Source of the DNA: Marinimicrobium agarilyticum DSM 16975 | GTDB lineage: Bacteria; Pseudomonadota; Gammaproteobacteria; Pseudomonadales; Cellvibrionaceae | Direction of reading: 5' to 3' | DNA length: 64,000 nt | Assembly (NCBI RefSeq): GCF_000423345.1 | Contig: NZ_KE384008.1 | Span: 686,857-750,856 of the forward strand | Part shown: positions 18,632-26,869 of the stretch, piece after piece | How the letters are laid out: each line of letters starts with the position of its first letter | Numbering within the stretch: the first letter of the stretch is position 1 | Made by a program: the position numbers and the translations under genes | Notes under the pieces: generated by a model | Seen by the model: only the letters and a program-made list of their open reading frames with translations | Databases searched by the model: none | Told to the model about the DNA's origin: nothing

Positions 18632-19750
18632 TTAGTGGGCCAGTAGCGCGTCGATAATGCGGTGGCAGGCTTTGCCGTCACCGTAGGGGTTGTGGGCAAA
18701 GCTCATTTCTTTATAGGCGCTATCATCCGTTAGCAGGGTGTTCAGTTCCCGGGTAATGGTACTTACGTCAGTACCCACCAGTTTTACCGTGCCAGCGTCG
18801 ACCGCTTCGGGTCGCTCGGTGGTATCGCGCATCACCAGCACAGGCTTACCCAAAGAGGGGGCCTCTTCCTGAATGCCACCGGAGTCGGTGAGGATGATGT
18901 GGGCGCGGTTCATCAGGTAAACGAACGGCAGATAGTCCTGCGGTTCGATCAGATGGATGTTGCTGTGGCTGGCCAGAAGGCGGTTGACCGGTTCCTGAAC
19001 GTTGGGGTTCAGGTGTACCGGGTAGACGATCTGGCACTCGGGATGCTTGTCGGCGGTTTGCGCGAGCGCCTCGCAGATGCGTTCAAAGCCACCGCCAAAG
19101 CTTTCCCGGCGGTGGCCGGTGACCAGAATCATGCGCTGCTCGTCGTTCAGAAACGGGAAACGGCTGCGCTGCTCCGCAGACAAGGCGTCTTGCGTATCCA
19201 GCTTATGAACCACTTCCAACAGAGCATCAATCACGGTGTTCCCGGTCACGTGGACACTGGCGTTGCTTATGCCTTCTCGCAGGAGATTCTGCCTGGAGGT
19301 GTCCGTAGGTGCGAAATGCTTAGCTGCCAGGGCACCCGTGAGCTTACGGTTGGCCTCTTCCGGCCACGGTGAGTAAAGGTTACCGGTGCGCAGCCCGGCT
19401 TCGACATGACCCACAGGGATCTGCTGATAATAGGCCGCCAGGGTGGTGGCAAAGGTGGTCGCTGTGTCGCCGTGAACCAAAACGATATCGGGTTTGAATT
19501 CCGCCAGCACAGGTTTGATGCCTTGGAGGATGCCGGTGGTGACGTCGGTCAGGTCCTGCCCCGGTTTCATGAGGTTAAGGTCATAGTCCGGGGTGAGTTC
19601 GAACAGGCTGAGCACCTGATCAAGCATTTCCCGGTGCTGGGCGGTAACACATACTTTGGCATTGAAGCGCTTGTCTTCAGCCAATTGAAGCGCCAAGGGC
19701 GCCATTTTGATGGCCTCGGGTCGAGTGCCAAATACTGTTAGTACCTTCAT
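18632..19750 (-). CDS. wecB: UDP-N-acetylglucosamine 2-epimerase (non-hydrolysing)
   Basis: The 372-residue protein interconverts UDP-GlcNAc and UDP-ManNAc. It shows the family features [19 protein letters not shown] at the start, [35 protein letters not shown] and [20 protein letters not shown]. These cover the UDP-binding and catalytic acid/base regions. Length is normal for the family. It lies just upstream of wecC and 26 bases downstream of the small TPR-like gene. It may also feed enterobacterial-common-antigen-like pathways, but its place inside the ops-led operon argues for the polysaccharide encoded here. Confidence 0.95.
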   Translation of the reverse strand: MKVLTVFGTRPEAIKMAPLALQLAEDKRFNAKVCVTAQHREMLDQVLSLFELTPDYDLNLMKPGQDLTDVTTGILQGIKPVLAEFKPDIVLVHGDTATTFATTLAAYYQQIPVGHVEAGLRTGNLYSPWPEEANRKLTGALAAKHFAPTDTSRQNLLREGISNASVHVTGNTVIDALLEVVHKLDTQDALSAEQRSRFPFLNDEQRMILVTGHRRESFGGGFERICEALAQTADKHPECQIVYPVHLNPNVQEPVNRLLASHSNIHLIEPQDYLPFVYLMNRAHIILTDSGGIQEEAPSLGKPVLVMRDTTERPEAVDAGTVKLVGTDVSTITRELNTLLTDDSAYKEMSFAHNPYGDGKACHRIIDALLAH

Positions 19751-19776
19751 AGAAAACCGGTCGACATCTTATGTAA

Positions 19777-20061
19777 TTACTTATCCAACAGCTGATACTC
19801 CAGCTCCTGACTTCGATTGAAATAATACTCCAACAACTCTTGGGTATTTTGAAGTTGTTGTTCCAGAGAGATGCCCTCCTCGCTTCCAATGAGATTGGAC
19901 GTCGCATTGTTTTTTAGACGGCGCTGGCAAAGGGCGATGTTTGCCTCGAACAAGGTCTTCCCAAGGCGCTCACTGGCTCTCTGGTAGAAGTCCAGTGCCG
20001 TTTGGTATTGGCCGGAGTAAAATGCGCTGACGGCTTGCGGGACGATGGGCTGAGCATCCAT
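19777..20061 (-). CDS. Small TPR-like/coiled-coil protein of the polysaccharide cluster
   Basis: The 94-residue protein starts at an ATG with GGAGA eight bases upstream. Residues 8-50 repeat the helical module seen at the start of the proteins at 999-4748 and 24099-25469 (AFYSGQYQTALDFYQRASER, then LGKTLFEANIALC). The C-terminal half (QNTQELLEYYFNRSQELEYQ) resembles the Q-E-E-L-E-x-Y-F helix in the coiled-coil protein at 22227-23789. It has no catalytic motif, so an adaptor that brings together the larger enzymes is a plausible but untested role. Confidence 0.7.
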   Translation of the reverse strand: MDAQPIVPQAVSAFYSGQYQTALDFYQRASERLGKTLFEANIALCQRRLKNNATSNLIGSEEGISLEQQLQNTQELLEYYFNRSQELEYQLLDK

Positions 20062-20083
20062 TTGATTCAGTCTCCATATGTGG

Positions 20084-22057
20084 TTAAACGTTATTGATGG
20101 CCATCAGTGTGGCCCCTTTCTCCAGATCAATGATCTCCTTGCGAAAAGCAATGCCACGTTGTTCCAGTAGTGTGCTCCAGCGCTCGGTAATGGTGTGCGC
20201 TTCTTCGCGCAAAGTGTCACTTAAAACCACATCTATTGTATGATTCCCAAGGGCATTTAACAACTTCGGTAAGGCTGGGAAACGGGCATTGGGACCGGTT
20301 TTACTCGGCGGGCCATTGACCAGAATCAAAAACTTGGCGGTACGGCCTTCGTATAGACGGGTGATCTGCTCAAGGGTACTGTCACAGCCGTAGTGGAGGT
20401 AATCCTGCCCCTGATGACGATAATCAATCAGCGGAGCGTGCACCAACTCGACCACTTGTTGCAGACCGTTCGTGGCCAGGACCTGTTCGAGCTTGGCGTG
20501 CTGTTCTTTACGATGCTCGAAGCTGATGATGCGTTTGGGCAAGTCGTCGTCATCCGGGGTGACGAAGGCAAGTTCTTTGCCGTTTTGGGATTCGCCATTG
20601 TAGCCAAGCTGTTTCTGTTCATTGTGGTGACGAGTGGCTCGCTTGAGCACAGTTCTGGCCAGAAAGCCAGTGGAAGCGCCGCTGCCAAACTCGATGATCA
20701 GGTCGTATTGGCTGGTTTCAATTTTTTCGGCCACGTAGAGCGCAAGCTGAGCACTGAGCGCGGTACCTACTTGCTTCATGGGCAGATTGCCGTTTTGCAG
20801 GTAGCCTTGCAACGCAAGGGTATTCTCCAGTTGCTCGCTATTGCGCTCGAGCTTCCGATCCATGTGGCTGTTAACGTTTTGGGTAATGTTCTGTGTCACT
20901 GTTGCCAGTTGCGCTTGGAGTTGTTCAAAGCGCTTGGCATTGTCGCCCTGCTCTTTCAGCTGCTGCTGCAGGGTTTGGTTTTGCTGTTCGAGGAATTGAT
21001 TTTGTTGCTCTGCTTCCTCCACCTGCTTTTTGCGGTTGGCTAGGTAGGTTTTGTGCTTTTGCAGTTCTTCCTGAGTGGTGCTGTGCTCGGCCCGTTCGGC
21101 GTCGAGCTGCTCTTTGAGCTTTTGCTGCTGCTGTTGCGCGGCTTTGCTGGTTTGCTGTTCCTGCTCTAACTGTTGCTTAGCCTCTTCAGCTTCATTTTTG
21201 AGCTTACTGAGCCCCGCTTTGGTCTGTTTGAGTTCCTCTCCGGTAGTGGCGAATTTCTCCCGAATCTCGGCTAGTTCCTTACGAAGTTGGGTAGCCATAC
21301 TGTTGGCCTGATTGAGTGCCGCACCCAGCTCCACTTCCCGCTCTTGCAACTTGGCAACCGTGTTATCCATCTCGCTGGAGTGCTGCATGGCGTTTTCCAG
21401 GCGGGTGGTGAGTTCCTGCTTTTCCAGCTCCAGGGCCTGGGCTTGACGGGCCATGGGGTTGCAGGCCAAGTGCCACTGGGGCCAGTCGGTTTGGCTGTGG
21501 TGTTCGGCCTTGATCTGGTAGCCGGCGCGCTCTAATTCGGCCAGGGCGTCAGTGGCGCGGCTGGCACTTTCGTAGTACACATTCCGCGGACAGGTCAGCC
21601 AGATATGGCTGATATTATCGAGCAGTTTCGCTTCGGCCAGGGCCTTTAGAATGGTCTGCTCGGCGCCTGGAGTCTCAAGTACCAGCAGGTTGCGTTCGCC
21701 TTTGAGGGGAAACTGAGCCAGGAGCTGTTCCGGGGTTTGGGTATCGACCTGATGCTGGGCGGTGATGCGCAGGCCGGGAAACAGGTCCCGCAGGCCGGTA
21801 GGCCGATAGAGGCTGGCGGCTTCGGGAAGGTTGTATTCGTTCAGCTGATTGAGGGAGGGGTCAGTCGTGACGGCCACTTCCAAGACTTGAACGCGTCCGT
21901 CCTGTGCCGCTCGGCGGCGCAGCGAATCGGCCAGGATTGAAGAGGGCTCTACCAGGAGGATGCGTTTGGCATCAGAGTCCAAGTACGAGGGGAGCTCTTC
22001 GCCGTATCCTGCGCCGATGTGTAGGATGGTTTCCAGGTTCTCGGGTAATTCAGTCAT
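20084..22057 (-). CDS. FkbM-like methyltransferase - coiled coil - methyltransferase-like fusion
   Basis: The protein has about 657 residues. The N-terminal 200 residues form a Rossmann methyltransferase-like domain (ILHIGAGYGEELPSYL, RILLVEPSSILAD, FkbM style). A long Gln/Glu/Lys-rich coiled coil covers about 205-420. The C-terminal domain (about 435-657) has LIIEFGSGASTGFLART and then FLILVNGPPS and ARFPALPKLLNAL, matching the repeated domain of the protein at 10256-11599. A methyltransferase plus coiled coil recalls WbdD-type chain terminators, where the coiled coil sets O-antigen length. That parallel is inference. The ATG at 22057 has GGA at good spacing; ATG at 22069 is the alternative. 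Confidence 0.7.
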   Translation of the reverse strand: MTELPENLETILHIGAGYGEELPSYLDSDAKRILLVEPSSILADSLRRRAAQDGRVQVLEVAVTTDPSLNQLNEYNLPEAASLYRPTGLRDLFPGLRITAQHQVDTQTPEQLLAQFPLKGERNLLVLETPGAEQTILKALAEAKLLDNISHIWLTCPRNVYYESASRATDALAELERAGYQIKAEHHSQTDWPQWHLACNPMARQAQALELEKQELTTRLENAMQHSSEMDNTVAKLQEREVELGAALNQANSMATQLRKELAEIREKFATTGEELKQTKAGLSKLKNEAEEAKQQLEQEQQTSKAAQQQQQKLKEQLDAERAEHSTTQEELQKHKTYLANRKKQVEEAEQQNQFLEQQNQTLQQQLKEQGDNAKRFEQLQAQLATVTQNITQNVNSHMDRKLERNSEQLENTLALQGYLQNGNLPMKQVGTALSAQLALYVAEKIETSQYDLIIEFGSGASTGFLARTVLKRATRHHNEQKQLGYNGESQNGKELAFVTPDDDDLPKRIISFEHRKEQHAKLEQVLATNGLQQVVELVHAPLIDYRHQGQDYLHYGCDSTLEQITRLYEGRTAKFLILVNGPPSKTGPNARFPALPKLLNALGNHTIDVVLSDTLREEAHTITERWSTLLEQRGIAFRKEIIDLEKGATLMAINNV

Positions 22058-22226
22058 TGGGGGGTCCATTGATCCAATGTTTGGTATGGATTGCGAGTTT
22101 ATTGGTTCGGTTTCAATCAGGATTGAGCCTTTACGGGGTCTTTAACTCCATCCATCACGGAGCCCCCTTGGCGTTGGAACAAGCACCCGCAAAGTGGCGC
22201 ATTTTACCACACAAAAATCATGAAAG

Positions 22227-23789
22227 TCAGATCTTACGGCCTTCCTCTTTACCATGGAGCAGGTAATGCACCAGTGGATTCAGCCCAGCTTCTGCGACAT
22301 CCGGATTGTTTCTCAAGTACTTTTTAGCATCAAATTTAGGGCCCGGAGATCGCCCTTCGGGGCCACCGTGCAGCACAAAATGCTCAATGGGGTTGGGGAA
22401 CTCAGCGGCAACGTCCGGGTTCTTTCTCATGTACCAGTCAGAATCAAACCAACCGCTGTCACGCACCAGCTTTTCTTGCGCCTTGAGCTGCCTGTGGGAG
22501 CGCCGAAAACTCAGCACGGGCGCGGCAAGCTTCCGGAAACTCAACCCTTTCTGTTTGTGAGCCTGCTCGACCTGAAGGCTTTTCCTGAGCACTTGCACAA
22601 CTTCTTTGAGCTCTGCGTTCTCTTTTTCAGCATTGCTCAACGCCCGTTGGTTCTTCTCTAGCTCACCGGCTTGTTGCGCATTACGCACCTCAAGCGCTTC
22701 CATGTCAGCGCGCAGCGTGCGGTTGCTACTCTGGTGATAGGCCAACTCTTCCTGAACTCTGACCAGCTGTCTCAGCACCTTATCGTTCTCGATGCGCAAG
22801 CCTCGGCTGATCTTCCCCTTCAGCTCTTCAATTGTTTTTTGCTGTGTTTGCTGCCTTTTGAGTAACGTTTGTGTCTCGGTGCGCTCAGATTCCAGCTGCT
22901 TCTCTAGATTGACTTTTTGTGCCTCAAGCGTCTTTAGCTGGCTCTTAAGCGATTCATTTTGATGCTGGCTGTCTTTGAATTGGTTCTGGAGGCCTTTGAG
23001 CTTGTCATTGCCCTCCGTTAGCTCACGCTCTTTTTCGTTCAACGCCAGAAAATACTTTTCCAGCTCTTCCTGCGTCTGAAACAACTGCTTAAGCAGCAGG
23101 TCATTCTCGTCTTTAATTTCTCGCTCAGAGTCTTCGCTCTGCTGGAGCTTGACGCTTAACTCGTTAATTTCACCCTGCACGTCTGCGTTTTGATCGGCGG
23201 ATTGACTGCTCCGTGGAGCTTGGCCGAGTTGCCGCGCGATACTCTGGAGATCGGGCTTTGGCGGCTCAAAATGAGCATCAGCCAAGGGGACGCTACTGGC
23301 CTCCAACTGCGCCAACAATGGGGCCAAGTGAGAGGACGACTGAGCCACCCATTGAGTCGCCAGCAATACGTTAAACTCAGAAGGCCGAGCGGGCGACTGA
23401 ATATCGCTTTTAGCGGGCTGCGCTAACTGATAGAAAGCGCTGTGGTTTTGCCTGAGCCAGGCGACCAACTGCTCGGGATGCTGGGCCGCCGCCCAGATAT
23501 CCACCATGACAGCCTGACGGCGGTTCGACTTGTAGAAGTCTAGAAGACGCTGGGCATCGGATTGCCATACCTTCAATGCTCGCTCGCCGTCCCGCCCCTC
23601 ATCAAGAGCGCTGGCAATTGCGTACTCGGGGCGAGCGTGCAGCAGTACCCAGGGACCTGAACTTTTACTATCAAGCTCGTCGGCGTTCAGTGGTCCCGGT
23701 TCTGAGGTGCTTTGCCAGCCGAGTTGTTCAAGCAAGGGCTTCAGGCAAGCCCAGGGGGCAAAAGGGGTTACGCCGATCGTCAGGGGCAT
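22227..23789 (-). CDS. Coiled-coil protein with C-terminal FD-x-x-WY repeats; first gene after ops
   Basis: The protein has about 520 residues. The N-terminal 180 residues form an alpha/beta region, perhaps related to the sulfotransferase-like domains of capsule proteins (WVLLHARPEYAIASALDEG). A coiled coil runs over about 205-410 and includes QTQEELEKYFLALNEKERE. Two repeats end the protein: WFDSDWYMRKNPDVAAEF with HFVLHGGPEGRSPGPKF, and DAKKYLRNNPDVAEAGLNPL with HYLLHGKEEGR. This repeat is common in surface-polysaccharide enzymes, and one copy is in the partial gene at 1-1012. The start is ATG 23789, or GTG 23801. It is the first gene downstream of the ops element and so would be most directly exposed to RfaH-modified polymerase. 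Confidence 0.7.
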   Translation of the reverse strand: MPLTIGVTPFAPWACLKPLLEQLGWQSTSEPGPLNADELDSKSSGPWVLLHARPEYAIASALDEGRDGERALKVWQSDAQRLLDFYKSNRRQAVMVDIWAAAQHPEQLVAWLRQNHSAFYQLAQPAKSDIQSPARPSEFNVLLATQWVAQSSSHLAPLLAQLEASSVPLADAHFEPPKPDLQSIARQLGQAPRSSQSADQNADVQGEINELSVKLQQSEDSEREIKDENDLLLKQLFQTQEELEKYFLALNEKERELTEGNDKLKGLQNQFKDSQHQNESLKSQLKTLEAQKVNLEKQLESERTETQTLLKRQQTQQKTIEELKGKISRGLRIENDKVLRQLVRVQEELAYHQSSNRTLRADMEALEVRNAQQAGELEKNQRALSNAEKENAELKEVVQVLRKSLQVEQAHKQKGLSFRKLAAPVLSFRRSHRQLKAQEKLVRDSGWFDSDWYMRKNPDVAAEFPNPIEHFVLHGGPEGRSPGPKFDAKKYLRNNPDVAEAGLNPLVHYLLHGKEEGRKI

Positions 23790-23894
23790 TCGGTGGTTCA
23801 CTCCGGTGTATTCCGTGCTGCTATTGGGCCGCCCGTCAGGGTCCCGTGGGTGCTGGTGCTAAACGTTGCGAAATTTTACATTTTTCACTGAAGG

Positions 23895-23906
23895 TACGCT
23901 ACCGCC
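23895..23906 (-). promoter_or_regulatory. ops element (RfaH recruitment site) in operon leader
   Basis: Read on the minus strand, the sequence is GGCGGTAGCGTA. The first 11 bases match the E. coli ops consensus GGCGGTAGNNT exactly, including the CG of the best-known sites. It lies about 105 bases upstream of the first gene of the main polysaccharide operon, in a 310-base leader, where ops normally sits. ops pauses RNA polymerase and exposes a hairpin that recruits RfaH. rfaH is present at 43219-43716. Confidence 0.85.
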
Positions 23907-24098
23907 CTACCTTGTCATGACGGCACCACCAACATAGTCGCCACTCGTTTGACAAAATGGCATATTGCATGTCGTCCGAGCCAACTCATTTACGTAAATT
24001 CCCGGACATTCGAGGAACGTTCGCCGAATTTTAGCGAAAATAGAAGCAAATCCTACATCTCGGTATTCGCCAAGCGGCCGGCGCACCGTGGGCGCCAA

Positions 24099-25469
24099 CT
24101 AGGCTTCGCACTGATTTGCTAGTTGGGCAAAGGAAAGGTGGGGAGTTTGAAGAGTGTGCGGAATATTGTAAAGAGCTTTTAAACAGCGAAGCCAGAAGCC
24201 GCTGAATGACAACTCGTCACCCACTTCTGGCCTCAGAACTATCACATCTTTCCCTAGGATGGGAGAAGTGCCGGTCACTGGTTCACCAAACTCAACCACT
24301 AGAAACTGGCTCACCCCTTCACTCCGCTGACGCGCAATCCAGGCCAACGCCCTTAGGTCGCATCGCTTAACCAGAGCAACACGCGTGTTTTGGGCAGTAG
24401 GCGCCTGAGGCAAGGTTTTTCTCTGATGGTTAAAAACATACTCCGCCAAAGCTGGAAGAACGTCAGATGATTCGGCCTTTCTCAACTCGATTTGCAACTG
24501 TTGGTGAAACCTCCATTTTCCAGCCTCGGTGCGGGCAACTCTGGTGAGCGAGTAGTAGCCATTAATTTTACCAAACAGCCGCAGCACAGCGCTTTTTTGG
24601 GTGTAATTGGTGACCTTCGGGTTCTCAGGGGTAATTTCGGCGCCAAGATTGCACTGCAAAGAGGTATCTACCCAGCCGTCGACGTCCTTCAACAGGCCCA
24701 TATAATGGGATTTTCTGAAGATTTCGACACCCTCCCTGACAACGAGGGGGCTAGCAGGCTCTATGTTTAAGGCATTCAGAATCAATGAAAACTCGTCGAA
24801 CTGCCGGGGAAACAGGTTGTTGTTGTAACCGCCTTCCCTGTACAGGCGGGCTGGTAAGGTAACCCGCCCACACGTGCCGTCGCCCCAAGTCCCTGAGAAG
24901 TGGTGGATTATACAGGGACCAAATTCCGCCATAGCCTGCTTGGTGCGAACCACCTCCTCCACAGTGAGGTAATTGTCTCCGTCAAGACTGGAGTAGAAAC
25001 CCGTCTGTACAAGATTCGCAAAGGAGTTCTTGGCTCTGGGGAAATGCCAGGTTTTAAGTGGGGGCATTTGGTTGACGCTGAGTAGTCCGGCATCCAGATA
25101 GACCGCCCCCGCCTGAGTGATCCACAGATAGGCTTCATCATCACGGTCAAAGAGATTGACGATGAGTTTGACATGGCGGAACTGGGAGAGCACATCAAGA
25201 TTGTGCAGCAAGGTCTTCTTCAAGTCGCCCAGGCGGTTGAAAATGGGCACACAGTAGGTGATGTGTTCTTCTTGAAAGCCGGGACTACCGGAGCGCGGCG
25301 CTCTCTGGTTGAGAAAGCGGGCCCGTTCGGCGCGGTTGCAGAGTTCAATAATGTTGGCGAACAAGTGTTCACCCAGCTCGGCGGCAAGGGACCGATACAG
25401 GTTACGAGCGGTGTGGTAATGGCCTTTTTTAAAGGCGTGAGCGGCTTGCGTACTCCGTAGGTTTTTCAT
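24099..25469 (-). CDS. Glycosyltransferase-like protein with N-terminal TPR-like module
   Basis: The 456-residue protein starts at ATG 25469 with AAGGGA six bases upstream; a longer frame to 25520 lacks such support. Residues 7-50 are the helical module shared with the proteins at 999-4748 and 19777-20061 (HAFKKGHYHTARNLYRSLAA, then LGEHLFANIIELC). A GT-A-like domain follows (ITYCVPIFNRLGDLKKTLLH, then SLDGDNYLTVEEV as the D-x-D-type motif near residue 175). It lies upstream of the ops leader, so it may be transcribed separately from the RfaH-dependent operon or be its first gene. The sugar is unknown. Confidence 0.7.
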   Translation of the reverse strand: MKNLRSTQAAHAFKKGHYHTARNLYRSLAAELGEHLFANIIELCNRAERARFLNQRAPRSGSPGFQEEHITYCVPIFNRLGDLKKTLLHNLDVLSQFRHVKLIVNLFDRDDEAYLWITQAGAVYLDAGLLSVNQMPPLKTWHFPRAKNSFANLVQTGFYSSLDGDNYLTVEEVVRTKQAMAEFGPCIIHHFSGTWGDGTCGRVTLPARLYREGGYNNNLFPRQFDEFSLILNALNIEPASPLVVREGVEIFRKSHYMGLLKDVDGWVDTSLQCNLGAEITPENPKVTNYTQKSAVLRLFGKINGYYSLTRVARTEAGKWRFHQQLQIELRKAESSDVLPALAEYVFNHQRKTLPQAPTAQNTRVALVKRCDLRALAWIARQRSEGVSQFLVVEFGEPVTGTSPILGKDVIVLRPEVGDELSFSGFWLRCLKALYNIPHTLQTPHLSFAQLANQCEA

Positions 25470-25666
25470 CACAGTTCCCTTGTGCAGACTTCGCCAGCGC
25501 GAGTGATCCCCGAGCGGCAATTCCGCCGCGCCCGCGGCTCGCTGATTCTGAATGAAGGCGCGATTTTATACCGCTCCCCTTTCAATTCCAAGGCGGTTTT
25601 GTGATAGGCATCCCAATTTGGCGCCAAATACCCCTTGGGCATTTCGTTTGGCAGCAAAATAGTCAC
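25469..25666 (-). CDS. Possible small coupled leader ORF
   Basis: A GTG at 25666 has AGGAG six bases upstream and opens a 65-codon frame. Its TGA overlaps the ATG of the glycosyltransferase gene by one base (TGATG), the arrangement of translational coupling. The first 38 residues (MTILLPNEMPKGYLAPNWDA and on) look protein-like; the rest is Arg-rich and less convincing. I recognise no family. The remaining bases between 25667 and 25784 show no clear feature. Confidence 0.35.
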   Translation of the reverse strand: MTILLPNEMPKGYLAPNWDAYHKTALELKGERYKIAPSFRISEPRARRNCRSGITRAGEVCTREL

Positions 25667-25784
25667 AAGTACTCCTACTCATTAACATGAGCTTGCGTCG
25701 ATGCTAAATCCTAAGTCTTGGACTGAAGGTAATCTGTTGGAGTTCGGTGAGGGATTGTGAAAAGGTGTATGTGGTGTCTGTAGC

Positions 25785-26867
25785 TCAAGGGAGGTTGTAA
25801 CTGAGGTTGACGCTCAAGCTGTGGGCGTCGCGCCAGCGGCTTTGATCCGCCATTAAGCCCAACTGCCAGCTGGCCTGGTTCCATGTGAGCTCAAGCCCTT
25901 CCCGGTTGGGCCAGACGGTCAACTCGAGTTGGGCTCCTCCGCGAAGCCGGTAGCCCGTACCCAGCCCCCAGTGGTTCACGTCGAACCGGCGTTGCCAGAC
26001 GGCGTGCAGTTGCCAAGGCGCCCAGTGGCGGGAAACCTGGGTGCGAATGTTGGGGGCGATGCGCTGGGTGTACTGGTCCTTGTACCCTTCCCGACCGGTG
26101 AACAGCGGGTTGAACCGGGCGTAACCGTCCTCTCCAATGTGTTTTCGGCCGGTGTCGGCCTGGCCCAGGGTGTGGGGAGCGTCTTTCCACCGCACTGTCG
26201 CCAGCAGGTCTTTGGCGGTGGCCTCGAGTTGCCACTGGTTGCTCGGCAGCCAATGCAGCTGTACATCCAGCGCGGCGCCCCGACCGCTTGCGCGGTTTAT
26301 GTCGGGGCGATTAAAGACGGGGTCGCGGTAGTAGACATAGTCGATGTTGGCCTGAATCTGGTACTCGGTGTCCGTCCGTGCGCTGATTGTGCCTTCCAGT
26401 GTGCCGTCGACCAGGTGGCTGGTGTCGAGGTAACTGATCCCGGCACTTATCCAGCCATCGGACCAGTGGTGCCGGTAGCCTACTCTGAGGCTGTGTGCGG
26501 CGAAGCTGCTGGCGGTGAGCGTCAGGGGGACCGGCTCGCCCTTGGGGAGCGGCTCATTGCGTTGGATGCGGCCGTAGAAGTCGGCCGCCTCGGGGTTGAT
26601 GCGGGTATTGGCCTGGGCTCGCCGTTGCCAGGAAAGTTCAAGGCCGCTGGCGAAGCGGTAGCCAAGAGTGAATTCGGAGGTGAGCCACTGGTGCTCGCCG
26701 TATTGGAAGTTGTCTCCCCAGTCTTTCACTGTCGCTGAAACGGGCTCGGGCTCGCTATAGGCGTCGGTGGACACTCCGGCGAACCAGCCGGTGTCGGCGC
26801 TCAGTGCGGGAGAGCAAAGGTAAAAAAAAGCGAGGCCGAAGCCTCGCCAAAATTTTCGGTTGTTCAT
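25785..26867 (-). CDS. Putative outer-membrane beta-barrel protein
   Basis: The 360-residue protein starts with a signal peptide (charged MNNRKFWRG, hydrophobic core FGLAFFYLCSPALSA, cleavage near residue 24). The rest is made of alternating polar and aromatic strands (SGLELSWQRRAQAN, SLRVGYRHHWSDGWISAGI, AQLELTVWPN, SLSVNLSYNLP), typical of a barrel, although the last residue is Pro, not Phe. It follows the large lipoprotein gene by two bases and is probably co-expressed with it. Its first codons contain a strong intrinsic terminator hairpin (26822-26847), so expression should depend on early translation or read-through. No specific function can be assigned. Confidence 0.65.
   Translation of the reverse strand: MNNRKFWRGFGLAFFYLCSPALSADTGWFAGVSTDAYSEPEPVSATVKDWGDNFQYGEHQWLTSEFTLGYRFASGLELSWQRRAQANTRINPEAADFYGRIQRNEPLPKGEPVPLTLTASSFAAHSLRVGYRHHWSDGWISAGISYLDTSHLVDGTLEGTISARTDTEYQIQANIDYVYYRDPVFNRPDINRASGRGAALDVQLHWLPSNQWQLEATAKDLLATVRWKDAPHTLGQADTGRKHIGEDGYARFNPLFTGREGYKDQYTQRIAPNIRTQVSRHWAPWQLHAVWQRRFDVNHWGLGTGYRLRGGAQLELTVWPNREGLELTWNQASWQLGLMADQSRWRDAHSLSVNLSYNLP
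26822..26847 (-). terminator. Intrinsic terminator inside codons 7-15 of the barrel gene
   Basis: On the minus strand GCGAGGC (26847-26841), a TTCG tetraloop and GCCTCGC (26836-26830) form a perfect 7-bp stem, followed by eight T residues (26829-26822). This is a canonical rho-independent terminator. It lies within the coding sequence of the barrel gene, just after the stop of the lipoprotein gene at 26870. Confidence 0.8.
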
Positions 26868-26869
26868 TC

